DNA of 64,000 nt from Ascarosepion bandense (GCA_037127315.1 JBBBDQ010000750.1:2236001-2300000), one strand, 5' to 3'. Positions 9,364 through 19,638 are shown, numbered from the stretch's first letter. Notes: generated from the letters alone by a model not told the origin. Program-made: numbers and translations.

Positions 9364-9830
9364 GTCCTTGTGCAAATTAATCGAAACAAAAACAAATAAT
9401 GTCCTCCTACGGTCTTTCACACTTTCCCTGATACGTCGTCTCTTGGCGTTCTTTTTCTCTTCCGACCGCATTTTCTTTTACGATTTTTTACGATTGGGAC
9501 TGATGGATCCAGTTTGTTTCTTCGCCTTGATGATACGACTGATAGTTGAAAGGCTTGCACCAACAATATCCGTGATCTCTCTGTAAGACATGTCAGTGTG
9601 TTCGCGCAGCGTTACAATTTTCGTACGCTTCCTTGGAGTAACGTCTATCGCAGCCAATGGCCGTAGAAGAACTAACCGACATTCGAGGCAACAGTGTCTG
9701 CGCCTGATAAAAATCTACTGCAATCACGGATGACGCAATATTTTTTAAAACCAAACAAATTTCATCATACACTTCAAAATTAGATTCATACTGCACGCCA
9801 CTGCAAATTACTTAATTTCATAATGGATTT
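9006..9830 (-). mobile_element. Tc1-like transposon remnant with duplicated end and GATA arrays
   Basis: On the minus strand, 9660-9505 encodes the start of a Tc1/mariner-type transposase N-terminus: MDVTPRK, then KIVTLREHT, YREITDIVG and LSTISRIIK, a helix-turn-helix pattern. The downstream end 'ccttgtgcaaattaatcgaa' (9364) is the terminal repeat seen at 53793-54367. A second copy of this end with its flank lies at 9020-9160, and the two are separated by (GATA)n arrays. No DDE catalytic region is present, so it is dead or non-autonomous. Confidence 0.75.
9161..9362. repeat. Three (GATA)n arrays separated by short spacers
   Basis: Arrays at about 9161-9211, 9227-9283 and 9299-9362 are separated by 'tgagacagactgaaa'-type spacers, themselves repeated. 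This suggests growth by unequal exchange of a unit containing spacer plus array. Confidence 0.92.
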
Positions 9831-9844
9831 CGTAAATAAATTGC

Positions 9845-9925
9845 ATATATATATATATATATATATATAAACAAGATATATATATATATATATAAACAAG
9901 ATATATATATATATATATATAAACA

Positions 9926-9980
<55 letters not shown>
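9845..9980. repeat. Compound (AT)n array with repeated AAACAAG spacers
   Basis: Blocks of (AT)n are separated four times by 'aaacaag', a higher-order arrangement of AT run plus 7-bp spacer. Confidence 0.9.
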
Positions 9981-9983
<3 letters not shown>

Positions 9984-10258
9984 AAGAAAGTGACAGAACA
10001 GGTAGATTAAAACCCACTATTCAAGCATTTGCTTTTTTAAAGAGTGCTCGATACAAAGTAAAGCTTAATATTGTAATTTTTTTATTACAATGGTAATGAC
10101 CCACGCAGTACTTATTTGGTTTTCTTAACTACAATATACCTTAGTATACCATAATTGTTCATAATTTGAATTCTAATCCAAACATTCCAGCCCACGGGTT
10201 AGTACAAAATCTAATTTAAAATAAAAATCCAACCTGCCGACAACAACTATTGCCTACC

Positions 10259-10386
10259 CATTTAAATAATGTACGGTCCCACTATGTATCTTATCCAGAC
10301 AAAATTTAAAAGTTTCATGCCATGACAGCAGGATACTTCCGCGACCCAAATTTTCAGCTTCATAGTTACCTAATTCCCATTTTTGA
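10259..10386. repeat. Dispersed repeat G, copy 1
   Basis: Segments 'taatgtacggtcccactatg', 'tatcttatccagacaaaatt' and 'catagttacctaattc' recur at 24815-24938 in the same order and orientation, with a small indel. Not recognised. Confidence 0.75.
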
Positions 10387-10559
10387 TTGAACAATATTGA
10401 CACACCCACAAGCATATACCCCAACTACTACCCCTTCAGTTTCAAAATAACTATGAATTCATCTTATTCTCTATCTTCGTAATTTATTTTAAAATATCAC
10501 TTGAAGAAGAACAGGATTGTTCTGAAACATAAACATTTTTGTGTAGTGATATAATGCTT

Positions 10560-11490
10560 TTATAAATGATTGCAATAACAAAAATAGAATATTTATTTAG
10601 AATTTAATACATAAATATATTATAATATCACTACAAAAGTAGCTACCCGTGTCTGATCAAGTGATGATGTTTATTTCAAGTTGAATAGTTTTAAAAGGTT
10701 CAAAACTAGCCAAACCACCTTAATCAGAGAAGCATTGTTACATAGACAGTGGGGACCAATCAAAATAAAGTAATTTCTAATTTGAACATGAAAACAAACT
10801 CTAAAACAATTCATTGGGCCATTAATATTAATAAGTGGTTAAAATAGAGATCAGTATTATTAATCGACTAATAGTTTCACTTTACTTTATTTTTATTACT
10901 AATTTTAAATTTTAAGTTTAACAAAACATTAGGTTTAGATTATTATAAAGTTATTCAGATATTAAATGAGAAAAAGATATGGACGCACACATAAAAACCT
11001 ATAGACATCGACATATGGACAGTGACGAGTATATACACATACAAACATACAGTGGTATACACACACACACGTACAGATGAATATACGCACATATATATGC
11101 ATACACAAATTTTTAAAAAAATTTTTTATCGACGTGTCAATTTATCCGTTAAATTTTAAAACCAGGTTTGAAAAACGTCTGTAAAAGCTATAATATTGAA
11201 TAGATGTAAGAGGAAAATTCGTAAGAAAGCAAAGGCCTTGAATGAACGAGGTCAAGACAGACGCAGTCATATTTCAGTGCATGAATAAATAAACATAATT
11301 AAATATATACTCACGCAAATGCACAAGCTAAAAACAAAAACGTACGCGACTAAAAACTCCACAGATCATTATATACAAAATAAAAAATATAATCACATAC
11401 ATGAAAATAATTATACAAAACTTCTGGCATAAATATACGCAAATACGAAAGAATATTCGCATACGCGCATATATAAACGTGTATAGACAA
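10560..11490. repeat. Long dispersed repeat K, copy 2
   Basis: Collinear with 935-2035 but without the LINE-J insertion. Shared anchors are 'tatcactacaaaagtagcta', 'gaagcattgttacatagaca', 'gtttgaaaaacgtctgtaaa' and 'atataaacgtgtatagacaa'. No coding capacity is recognised. Confidence 0.75.
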
Positions 11491-11493
11491 TAA

Positions 11494-11530
<37 letters not shown>

Positions 11531-11625
11531 TATATACCTATATATATATATATAAGCATATATATGTACATTGTACAGACACGCATATATGGACATCCAA
11601 ATATATATACACACAAATACATATA

Positions 11626-11714
<89 letters not shown>
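11489..11714. repeat. Compound AT / AC microsatellite block
   Basis: (AT)n at 11489-11518 and 11537-11554, (AC)n at about 11630-11680 and (AT)n at 11680-11714. Open frames rich in Cys-Val or His-Thr here are only translated microsatellite. Confidence 0.95.
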
Positions 11715-11716
<2 letters not shown>

Positions 11717-11724
11717 ATGTATAG

Positions 11725-11940
11725 GGTACGTAACGTATGGATGGAATATTATTCCTTGTCCAAAGAAACACCATTCTTAAAAAAGTAGAGCTAATAATAT
11801 TTATTCAGAAATGATAACGTGGATATGTTATAATACCACTACAAAAGTAGCTATTTTGTTTCAACACTTCTTGTGTCTTGTCAAGTGATCTTGTCATCAT
11901 TTGACAAGACACAAAAAGAAGTTTGACTTCAGAAAAAATG
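11725..11940. repeat. Repeat K fragment ending in a hairpin
   Basis: Carries the K blocks 'aaagaaacacc', 'gctaataatatttattca', 'actacaaaagtagctatttt' and 'cttcttgtgtcttgtcaa'. It ends in an inverted repeat at 11868-11922, where the last block is followed by its own reverse complement. Confidence 0.7.
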
Positions 11941-11944
11941 TCTT

Positions 11945-12196
11945 CTTATATATATATATATAAGTATTGTTGGAATAATATTCCTCGTTCAAAGAAACAC
12001 TGTTTTTAAAAAAGTGCTCAATACAAAATTAGAGCTAATAATATTTATTCATAAATTATAACATGGATATATTATTCTATTTTGTTTCAACACTTCTTGT
12101 GTCTTGTCATCATTTAACAAGTCACAAGAAGCGTCGAAACAAAATAGCTACTTTTATAGTGATATTATAACATATCCATGTTACAATTTATGAATA

Positions 12197-12208
<12 letters not shown>
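11945..12208. mobile_element. Foldback element made of two inverted K ends
   Basis: The block 'taatatttattcataaatta' to 'cttcttgtgtcttgtc' at about 12039-12110 is followed, after a short centre, by its reverse complement at 12117-12208. The left arm lacks the 'actacaaaagtagct' segment that the right arm keeps, so the arms are unequal. The transcript or single strand would form a long hairpin. It is bounded by AT runs. Confidence 0.72.

Positions 12209-12243
<35 letters not shown>
12203..12243. repeat. (AT)n microsatellite
   Basis: About 40 bp of pure AT between two hairpin elements. Confidence 0.92.
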
Positions 12244-12244
<1 letters not shown>

Positions 12245-12246
<2 letters not shown>

Positions 12247-12375
12247 AAAAATCTAAGTAAGAGCCAACAAACCTACCTAGGTTTCACCCTTCGGCTTGTC
12301 AGGGTAAGGTGGCTCCTTACCCTGACGAGCCGAAGGGTGAAACCTAGGTAGGTTTGTTGGCACTTAGATTTTTCT
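12245..12375. mobile_element. Near-perfect 131-bp hairpin (MITE-like)
   Basis: The arm from 12245 ('agaaaaatctaagt') to about 12308 pairs with 12314-12375 over about 60 bp. I see a C/T mismatch near 12298 and a few extra bases near 12259-12262. The loop is about 5 bases ('tggct'). Core arm sequences are 'caacaaacctacctaggttt' and 'cacccttcggcttgtcaggg'. No protein is encoded. The high arm identity argues for a recent origin or ongoing gene conversion between the arms. Confidence 0.85.
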
Positions 12376-12589
12376 GTACTTTGTTGCTCTACTTTCGTAT
12401 TGAGCGCTTTAGTGTTAGGTTTTTCGTCTTGGGATTTTTTTCTTTCCTACGAGTATTTGACTTTTGTTCATGTTCTTCGTTTGTTTCTTTTTTTACTTCC
12501 CCTCCTTTTCCCTCCGAGTTCGTCCTCGGTGGGTTTTTCAAGACGAACTTAATTATAGTATAACAATTACTGGTATTAGCATTATTATT

Positions 12590-12601
12590 TTTGTTACTGT
12601 T

Positions 12602-12634
<33 letters not shown>

Positions 12635-12675
12635 GTTGTTGTTGTTGTTGTTATTATTATATATATACATATATA
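12590..12675. repeat. (ATT)n(GTT)n(AT)n microsatellite
   Basis: Adjacent ATT, GTT and AT runs give translated poly-Leu, poly-Val or poly-Asn frames that are not genes. Confidence 0.93.
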
Positions 12676-12689
12676 GAAATTGTGTATTT

Positions 12690-12900
12690 GGGCAACAATC
12701 TCTCTTTTATACAGGTTTCATTAAAAATGACAGACAAGTTATTATTATTAAGTTTTTTTATATAATTTTTTATATGTTCGTATATTTTTTCTTTTTGAAA
12801 CTCAAATTACATAAGAATTGTCCAAAGCTTGTTTTACTTTTGAGCGCTTTCAGCTATACTTTTAGCCATTATCAAGAATTAATTTTGTTTTACTTATAAA
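12690..12900. repeat. Dispersed repeat L, copy 1
   Basis: Starts 'gggcaacaatctctctttta', includes 'ggtttcattaaaaatgacag', and ends around 'gctttcagctatacttttag'. The same order occurs at 28497-29010, where it is split by a SINE-A; reversed pieces occur near 32750-32940. It abuts an AT/ATT microsatellite here and at 28497. Confidence 0.65.
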
Positions 12901-13214
12901 TAAACATGTGGAAAGTTTATACATAAAGAGTCTTGTGTATGTTAAGTTCCGAACACAGTAAGCAAATCGTTAACATACTAGTGTCACCCTCGATAATTAC
13001 GTACCTCTGGTAATTTTTTGAAGTTACCATACTTTCTTCAGATTTGCTAATTGCAAAACAACTTTCAATTATTCTAAAAAAGCAAAAAGATAGTTAGCAT
13101 AACAACTTTGTTATCAAAAATAAAACTGCAAACAAAAGAATCATGGTGCTATTAAAAAAAGTATACTCCTAAAAACAAGAGAAAAAAGAGAAAAAGAAAA
13201 ATCCCAGTTACATT
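12901..13214. other. No assignable feature
   Basis: AT-rich, A-run rich sequence; no motif recognised. Confidence 0.4.
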
Positions 13215-13310
13215 TGGTCGGCTTGACACGCCAATACTCTTGGGAAAGGTATCAACCCATTCCTTCTACACCCAGCTATGGGTTAAATAGCATGACATAG
13301 TACAACGACC
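13215..13310 (+). mobile_element. SINE-A body fragment
   Basis: 'actcttgggaaaggtatcaa', then 'ccttctacacccagctatgg' and 'gttaaatagcatgacata' match the SINE-A body. Head, B box and 3' hairpin are absent. Confidence 0.65.
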
Positions 13311-13509
13311 GAAACATCCTAAAAATGGCAATAAAGATGAAGACAACAGTCCGAATTGTGTAAATAATGTAAATATTATCTTATCTCAGAAGTATAGACA
13401 AATATTGGGAGTTCATTTGCTATTAATTTCCCTGTCTAGGAAAGTAAAAAATCAGGTATAGCCAATCTTGTATACTCTAAAAAGATAAATGTTATAGCAA
13501 TAAGATATA

Positions 13510-14250
13510 ATGACGGAAACAAAAATCTTTTTAAAAAATGATTGTTGGTTTTGTTTCGAGCAGGAGACTAAAACCGAATGTATGGTCATCAGTAAACAGA
13601 GGAGCCCAAAATGCCAATTACTGGTTGGGGATACTAAAATCAAGCAAGTACAAAAATTTAAGTTCTTGGAAAGTGTTCTAATAGATGATGAAAAGTGCGA
13701 CACTGAAATCCGAATAGCCAAGGACGCATTCCAGAATCTGAGCAGAGTATTAAGAGACAGGAAAACTTCGCTATAAACAAAGAAGAGAGTTCTGGATCGC
13801 TATGTGATGTCTGTCCTTCAATATGGCAGTGAATGCGGGACAATATCATTAAAGATGAAGGGAAAACTTAAAGTAACTGAAATGTGGTTCTACAGAAGGA
13901 TGCTGCGAATATCATGGATGGAGCATGTGAGCAATGATGAGGTTTTAGAAAGGATGAAAACGAAAAGGAAATTAATACTGAGCATCAAGAAGAGACATCT
14001 GAAGTTCTTGGAACATGTAATGAGGAAGGAAGGATTGGAGAATCTGATACTCACAGGTTAGATAGAGCGGAAAAGAGACAGAGGAAAGCAGCGGATAAGA
14101 TATTTGAATGACTTGAGCAGGTGGATGGCAGAGCGGGATTTGGGTGGGGTAACAGGTGAAAGTGTGCTAAGAGCCACCAGGGATAGAGACGTAGAGACGG
14201 CGAAAGCCATGATCGCCTACGTCCTGAAGGGACATGGCACATAGAAGGAG
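13510..14250 (+). mobile_element. LINE-R C-terminal pseudogene
   Basis: Two open stretches, 13510-13776 and 13804-14061, belong to one broken frame. In order they show SPKCQLLVGDTKIKQV, RIAKDAFQNLS, VLQYGSEC, EMWFYRRMLRISWMEHV, NDEVLERMKTKRKL and HVMRKEGLENLILTG. An in-frame stop then interrupts, after which the frame continues to MIAYVLKGHGT and a 3' end 'tagaaggaggagga'. Stops at about 13774 and 14060 inactivate it. This is the part of the polyprotein after the RT palm. It is the longest LINE-R C-terminus in the window. Confidence 0.85.
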
Positions 14251-14324
14251 GAGGAGACTGGAGCTAGCAGACATATTCGTAGAAATCCCAACGAGAAATG
14301 TCTTCTTCATTTTTTTTTTTGCTT

Positions 14325-14690
14325 GGTCTTCAGGACGTAGGCGATCATAGCCTCCACATCTTCTTGTCTTTTGTAGCTCTTAAAAAACTTTTGTTTTCGT
14401 ATTTCTCCCAAACGCTGCTCTGTCATCCATCAAATATTTCATGTGCTGTTTTCCCAGTCTCTCTTTCCCTCTATCCGCCTTGTGAGTATCAGCTTCTCCA
14501 AGCCCTCTTTCCTCGTTACGTGTTTCAGAAACTTCAGCAATCTCTTCCTGGTGCTAAGTTTAACTTTCTTTTTCGCTTTTATCCAATACCTCGTCGTTGT
14601 GCACATTTTTGGTCTACGGTATCTTCTGCATTTTTTAACCATATTTCTGCTGCTTCAAGTCTTTTCTTCATCTTTTATGAAATAACAGAG
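14325..14690 (-). mobile_element. LINE-R C-terminal fragment, inverted
   Basis: On the minus strand the blocks MKKRLEAAEIW, then KLSTRKRLLKFLKH, TRKEGLEKLILT and MIAYVLK follow with frameshifts. It ends at 'tacgtcctgaag' near 14325 without the stop and tail. It lies tail to tail with the plus-strand copy at 13510-14250, giving a natural inverted repeat of LINE-R termini. Confidence 0.75.
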
Positions 14691-14715
14691 CAACCGGCAA
14701 TTACGCAGAAATAAC

Positions 14716-14930
14716 GAGAGGCCAGATAATATTAAAACCCAAGTGGAAGATGTACTGGCCAAATTGAATACAAACAAAGCAGCAGGACCAGATGGTATCG
14801 TAATGTAGAGACTGACAACCTTAGACGATTACAGCGTAAACAAGCTTACAGATATAATAAATGAAATTTGCAACGATAATTATGCCTTCCTTAGGCAAAC
14901 TGAACTTTCCTTTATCAAGATCATTTCCTA
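14716..14930 (+). mobile_element. LINE-R reverse transcriptase N-terminal fragment
   Basis: Plus-strand reading gives VLAKLNTNKAAGPDGIV, a stop, then RLTTLDDY, KLTDIINEIC and FIKI. The KAAGPDGI block is the conserved region in front of RT motif A in non-LTR elements. No active-site motif survives in this short piece. SINE-A follows at 15000. Confidence 0.75.
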
Positions 14931-14999
14931 CTCAGTGGCGTAGCTGGGGGACGGTTCGCACCGGGCGGCATTTTTTTGAGGAGGACAATTTTGTGTATA

Positions 15000-15308
15000 T
15001 CAGTCAGTTAAGTGCCATACGTGATGCACGCTTGGGCGATTATTTCTCGAAAGAGACATGACTGACTGGGCAGAAGATTATCCCGCAGTAGGTTGCCATT
15101 GCTTTCTGCGGTAGACTGGTTGCCAACCAAGGCTATAGAACCCAATCAGCCTTAATATTTAACCCATAACTGGTGGGAAGAGACGGATGATTATCTTTCC
15201 CAATAGTATTTGCGTGTAAGTGAAGGTAAGGAATTCAACTGGAATTCGAAATCGGCTCCCCCGATTTCTCCTTTCAAGCCAATATCCACTGCACCACAAA
15301 CGCACATA
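15000..15308 (-). mobile_element. SINE-A copy
   Basis: Full-length minus-strand copy from tail 'cagtcagttaagtgccatac' to head 'caccacaaacgcaca'. B box 'ggaattcgaaatcggc' is slightly mutated. The hairpin is preserved on one side (ttatttctcgaaagagacat). Confidence 0.88.
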
Positions 15309-15377
15309 GGTTGAAATAAAAGTGGTTTTAATATCAGTTGAAGAGTCTTTTCGATTTCGAGTAACTCAAACCGTGGC

Positions 15378-15393
15378 ATATATATATATAGGC

Positions 15394-15437
<44 letters not shown>

Positions 15438-15440
15438 GGG
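15378..15440. repeat. (AT)n(GA)n microsatellite
   Basis: AT runs are followed by about 20 bp of GA repeats and a short G-rich end. Confidence 0.9.
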
Positions 15441-15683
15441 GGAGGGAGAGAGAGGGAGAGCGACAACTGACGGAGAAAATGGCATTTGACGTTGCCATTG
15501 AAAAATATGCCACCAAAAAAGAAAGAAAAATTACTTTGTAAAAAGATATCATTTTTATTTAGAAAATAATGATGGTCCGAATTTTTTACACCTTTTTCCT
15601 ATATGTCATTTTATGCTTTTTAGCTGCGACTGATAAAGTTTAAAGTTAAGTATGTATTGTGTGTATTTAAAGTGCTACTATAT

Positions 15684-15982
15684 ATGTGCGTTGTGGTACA
15701 GTGGATATGGGCTCGGAACGGGGAGCCGAGTTCGAATTCCAGTTGAATCCATTGTATTCACTTACACGCAAATACCCTTGGGAAAGGTATTAATCCGTTA
15801 CTTCCTTCCAGTTATGGGTTAAATAGCAGGACAGATTGGGTTCTATAGCCTTAGTCGGCAACCAGTCTACCGCAGAAAGCAATGGCAACCTACTGCGGGA
15901 TAATCTTCTGCCCAGTCAGTCATGTCTCTTTCGAGACATGATCGCCCAAGCGTGTATCACGTATGGAACTTAACTGACTGAC
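15684..15982 (+). mobile_element. SINE-A copy
   Basis: Plus-strand copy with head 'gtgcgttgtggtacagtgg', B box 'gccgagttcgaattcc', body 'acccttgggaaaggtattaa', hairpin 'catgtctctttcgagacatg' and tail 'cttaactgactgact'. One of the best-preserved copies. The two boxes give a plausible polymerase III promoter. Confidence 0.9.
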
Positions 15983-16320
15983 TATATATGAGTATGTGAA
16001 AGTAATATCATAATGGTACGCAAACAAGTTATATAACTTAAGAGTGAGCCACTCTGCCATATGTATTTTTCTGTGAGCGACAAAATCCAGCTATCTAGTT
16101 ATCTAGCTGTACTACTGCCCCCGTGACCAAATTGATAATTATAGACAAAAGATTATAACATTATAAGATTTAACTAAGATTCTAAGATTTAACTCTCATG
16201 AACATCGAGTGAACTTTAATTAAAAGCTATTAAACGGTCAGTTTGTAATATGCACATGATGATTGCATACCGCATGAAACTCTGAGTTGTGCCATTGACG
16301 GAGAACAATAAGTATATTTT
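15983..16320. other. No assignable feature
   Basis: AT-rich sequence with a near-duplicate 'aagatttaactaagattcta' motif around 16160; otherwise nothing recognised. Confidence 0.4.

Positions 16321-16373
<53 letters not shown>
16321..16373. repeat. (GATA)n microsatellite
   Basis: About 13 uninterrupted GATA units. Confidence 0.93.
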
Positions 16374-16561
16374 GAGTTTTGATTTATTTTTCCAACTAAA
16401 GATTCGCAGATACACGTCTCATCAGTGTCATATCTATTTATAGATTTATCTAACCTTGGCGAGCGGTATATCTGCAAAACTTGAAATCAGAAAGATATGT
16501 CTTTTGACATTTATTTTATCTATTAACTGTTGTTAACTTATTTTATTGTTTTCGTTACATG

Positions 16562-16563
<2 letters not shown>

Positions 16564-16616
<53 letters not shown>
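16564..16616. repeat. (AT)n microsatellite abutting HEL 3' end
   Basis: An uninterrupted AT run ends two bases before the CTAG terminus of HEL copy B. An AT run also lies near the CTAG end in copy D. Confidence 0.93.
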
Positions 16617-16617
<1 letters not shown>

Positions 16618-16618
<1 letters not shown>

Positions 16619-17282
16619 TAGCAGTATAGCCCGGCGTTGCTCGGGTGTAATGAAAGCTTTAAAACTAATCCATGGTCATGGAGCTCAGACTCTTTGGACG
16701 TTGGAACGAAAGACTAAAAAGCAATAGTTGTTTCCAGTTAAAGCAAAACCGTAGACTGAAAGAAAAATGAATGGATGTAAGTCAAATTTTGATTTCCTGG
16801 TATCGATATCAAATAAGTTTTTTTTCGTCGTAAACTGAATTTTGAAGGCTAAATATCTCCTCTGAGTAAATGGTATCATGTCTGAAACTAAGAACTACAA
16901 TTATACCTACTTAGAGCCAAACCCGAAGCAAAAACTAAAATAAAAGGGCTAAAAAATACAGACATACAGACAGATAAACAGACACACACACAAACATCTT
17001 GCCTTTTATATATATATATATTATCGATTTTCTGCACTATTGTAAGAACTGCAACCTTGAAACTTCTGAATATCGTTTCTTATGTCTTTGTCTATGAGTG
17101 TATCAAATTTGATTAAAATCAGACCACTCCTTCTATAACCCGATTTTTCGATTATCGATTTTCGATATTTATCGGGGGTACCTCGATACAAAACCTAGCT
17201 AATAACACACGCAGACGCTTATAGTACAACTGTGTAAATTTTCATGAAAATTGGTTCAGCCGTTTCGGAGTTTATAGGTAAC

Positions 17283-17322
<40 letters not shown>

Positions 17323-17347
17323 ACACAAAGTTCTATTTATAAATAAG
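16618..17347 (-). mobile_element. Helitron-like element HEL, copy B
   Basis: Minus strand: it ends with CTAG at 16618-16621, preceded by the stem 'gcccggcgttgctcggg' as read on the plus strand. The other end has 'tatttataaataag' at 17335-17346. Between them are the shared 3' block, AT patch, 'tatcgattttcgatatttat', the 'aaacggctgaacc'-type block and an (AC)n array at 17285-17330. Collinear with copies A and D. Non-coding. Confidence 0.72.
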
Positions 17348-17382
17348 AGAGAGAGTGTGTGTGTGTGTGTGTGTGTGTGTAG

Positions 17383-17600
17383 GTTGGAATAAAATTCCGC
17401 ATCAAAAAAAAACATTATTCTTAAAAAAGTGCTCAATACAAAATAGAGCCTATATATTTTTTTTTAAATCTATAACATAAGTATGTTATAATATCACTAC
17501 AAAAGTAGCTATTTTGTTTCGACACTTTTTATGATTTATGAAGTGACGGTGCTGATTGCGAGATGAAGAGTTTTAAAAGGTTCAAATCTAGCCATACTTT
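17383..17600. repeat. Repeat K fragment
   Basis: 'aaaagtgctcaatacaaaat', 'tatcactacaaaagtagcta' and 'aagagttttaaaaggttcaa' match K copies 1 and 2. Truncated at both sides. Confidence 0.65.
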
Positions 17601-17770
17601 CGAATTGTTCATTTTCAGGAAGTTTTCAAATGGAAGCAAACGAAGAAGTTGAGATACGGCGATTCAATTTGAAATGCACGTGTCACATCAAACTGGACGT
17701 TGATTTTTCTTCCAGTATTATGAATTCATGCCTTAGAATATGTTTTTATTGAGTTCAGAAATGCAGACAT

Positions 17771-18435
17771 ACACCCTTGTACAAATTAATTGAAACAACT
17801 GCTTTAGTTTCTGTTGTGGAGTAGTTTTTCGCACTGAAAGTTATAATCGTGCTATGTCGGTTGCTAATCGGCTTAACGCATCCAAAATGTTAGGAACTTG
17901 GTAATCTTCCACTGAAAGCTGACTCTTTAGTATCCGGCTAACTGCCGACTAATATCAACTGCCTAGAATTTCTACTGAACTCCAATAGAACTTTAAAAAC
18001 TCTCTAAAACTTCTAAGAACTCCTATGAACTTCCCAAGAACTTCTCGAGTTAACTTCCTGTTAACTCTTATTAATATAGAAGGGAGAGTCCTTTATCTGA
18101 GGAATAGGTGTGTTTCACCATAACAGTTTCCTTTCTTTAAACATACGGTCAGTTTTAGATCCACTGGAGTGACAGGGTGTAATCGATTTCTATTTTTTCC
18201 TCAGATTAGGTCATTTGCAGTGGTGTGCAGTAATATGAATCTATTTTTGGGAAGTATGATGAAATCTGTTTGGCCTTCAAAAATATTGCATCATCAGTGA
18301 GTGCATCAGACTTTTATCACATCCAGACACTATTGTCTCTACTGACGATTAGTTGTCCTACGAATATTATCTGCGATAGACGTTACTCCATTGAAGCGTA
18401 CGAAAATTGTAACTCTGCACGAACACACTGACGTC
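17771..18435 (+). mobile_element. Tc1-like transposon 5' part, broken
   Basis: Starts with a terminal-repeat-like 'acacccttgtacaaattaat'. From 18140 on it matches 53840-54130: 'acggtcagttttaga', 'cctcagattagg', and the transposase start near 18381 with GACGTTACTCC and 'gtacgaaaattgtaa'. An extra segment (about 17815-18125) is not in the 53.8-kb copy. The helix-turn-helix region stops at 18435, where an RTE-like pseudogene begins in the opposite direction. Confidence 0.7.
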
Positions 18436-19182
18436 CTTGCTTGTGTCCATCTTCAAAAGTCCCTTGCATGATCGTCTTGCTGATGCTGTAATGCCCTGTG
18501 ACGTGGCCAAGCCATGACATCTTCCGACGCTTAATAGTTGCAAGGAGAGATTCCTGTCGGCCAACGATAATTATGACCTTGCTCCGTCATTGGTTTTGTA
18601 CTCTTAATAGGAAATATTCAAACATTTGTTACCGAACGCCTGGATCCCTTTTCCTTTCTCAACCACGAGTTTCCAAGTCTAACACTCGTAAAGGAGGATG
18701 GATACTATCAGTATTGGTCGAGTTTGAACTTGGTATAGAAGCTGATGTTACCCTTCCATATCCTTCCCAATCTGGTTATCGCTTTTGTGGCTGTGATGTA
18801 TTTTTACATTCCAGGGTCCATCTTTTGATAGGGTTGCTCCCAAGTATTTGAAGCTGGACACTTCCTCTTGTGGTTCGCGTTCATGCTGACATTGACACTG
18901 ACGCTTGTGCTATTCAATATGACTTTGGATTTCTCGATTTTGAGTTCCATTCCACTGATACTGACTCTTTCAACGGGTTTGTTGGTCAGGATCACTTTTA
19001 CCGTCCGACATAAGGTCAACATCGTCTGAGGTTGGAAACAGGTCGACCACCGATAGCAATAAAAGTGCTGTGTTTGTGTAAGGTTTCTGGCATAATTCTC
19101 TCCAGAAACAGGTTGAAGATAATTTGGGATAGTAGGCATCCCTGTCTAATGCCGATATTTACCTGGAAGAAATATCCCGCTT
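18430..19182 (-). pseudogene. RTE-like LINE reverse transcriptase pseudogene (LINE-R2)
   Basis: Minus-strand translation with many stops and frameshifts. First FFQVNIGIRQGCLLSQIIFN, the motif-B region of RT; then IGGRPVSNLR, where the following catalytic FADD motif is not readable. Then a short SVSMSA stretch and QILGSNPIKRWTLEC, equivalent to the KYLGS region. Finally SLLATIKRRKMSWLGHVT, KTIMQGTFEDG and KQGRQ near 18560-18430. The order and blocks match the RTE clade. It is distinct from LINE-R by sequence and is thoroughly inactivated. Confidence 0.75.
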
Positions 19183-19262
19183 CTTCTTCTTCTATGTGCC
19201 TTGTCCCTTCAGGACGTAGGCGATCATGGATCTCCACGTCTCCCTATCCCTTGTGGCTCTTA
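19183..19262 (-). mobile_element. 80-bp LINE-R 3' end inserted into LINE-R2, with target duplication
   Basis: Minus strand encodes ATRDRETWRSMIAYVLKG and ends in the (AAG)n tail of LINE-R. It is flanked by a 9-bp direct repeat, atcccgctt, at 19174-19182 and 19263-19271. This is an extreme 5' truncation, typical of target-primed reverse transcription. It shows LINE-R was active after LINE-R2 had inserted. Confidence 0.75.
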
Positions 19263-19271
19263 ATCCCGCTT

Positions 19272-19626
19272 AGTTATTCAAATTAAACGTTCATTATAAA
19301 TCGAGTCATTCCAAGCCATTTTCCACTTTAAAATTTCTATTTTCATGAAAATAAACAGTTTAAATGAAATGAATATCATTTTGATAAAAATATAACAAAA
19401 GTTCGTAAAAACACATTTTCTGAGAAAAAAATCATTTTCAACTGAATCTTTACCAAAGTTAACAGATTTTTTAACATCTAATGTATTCACTTCATGTATA
19501 TCGTGGGTACGCGCTTCACACGATCATATTTTAACCATCAAATCTTTTATAATTCCGAGGTGAAATCGTTTCCCATGCGACAACAGATATAAATCTAAAA
19601 AGTGTTATCAGTCTTCTACACTTTGA
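19272..19626. other. No assignable feature
   Basis: AT-rich sequence; a 70-codon minus-strand frame at 19278-19490 has low complexity and no motif. Confidence 0.4.
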
Positions 19627-19638
19627 TTATTATTATTA

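Noticed and set aside
8875..9471. 198-codon minus-strand frame with Ile/Tyr/Leu/Ser repeats
   Set aside because: Three (GATA)n arrays read in frame. The flanks are non-coding ends of a Tc1-like element.
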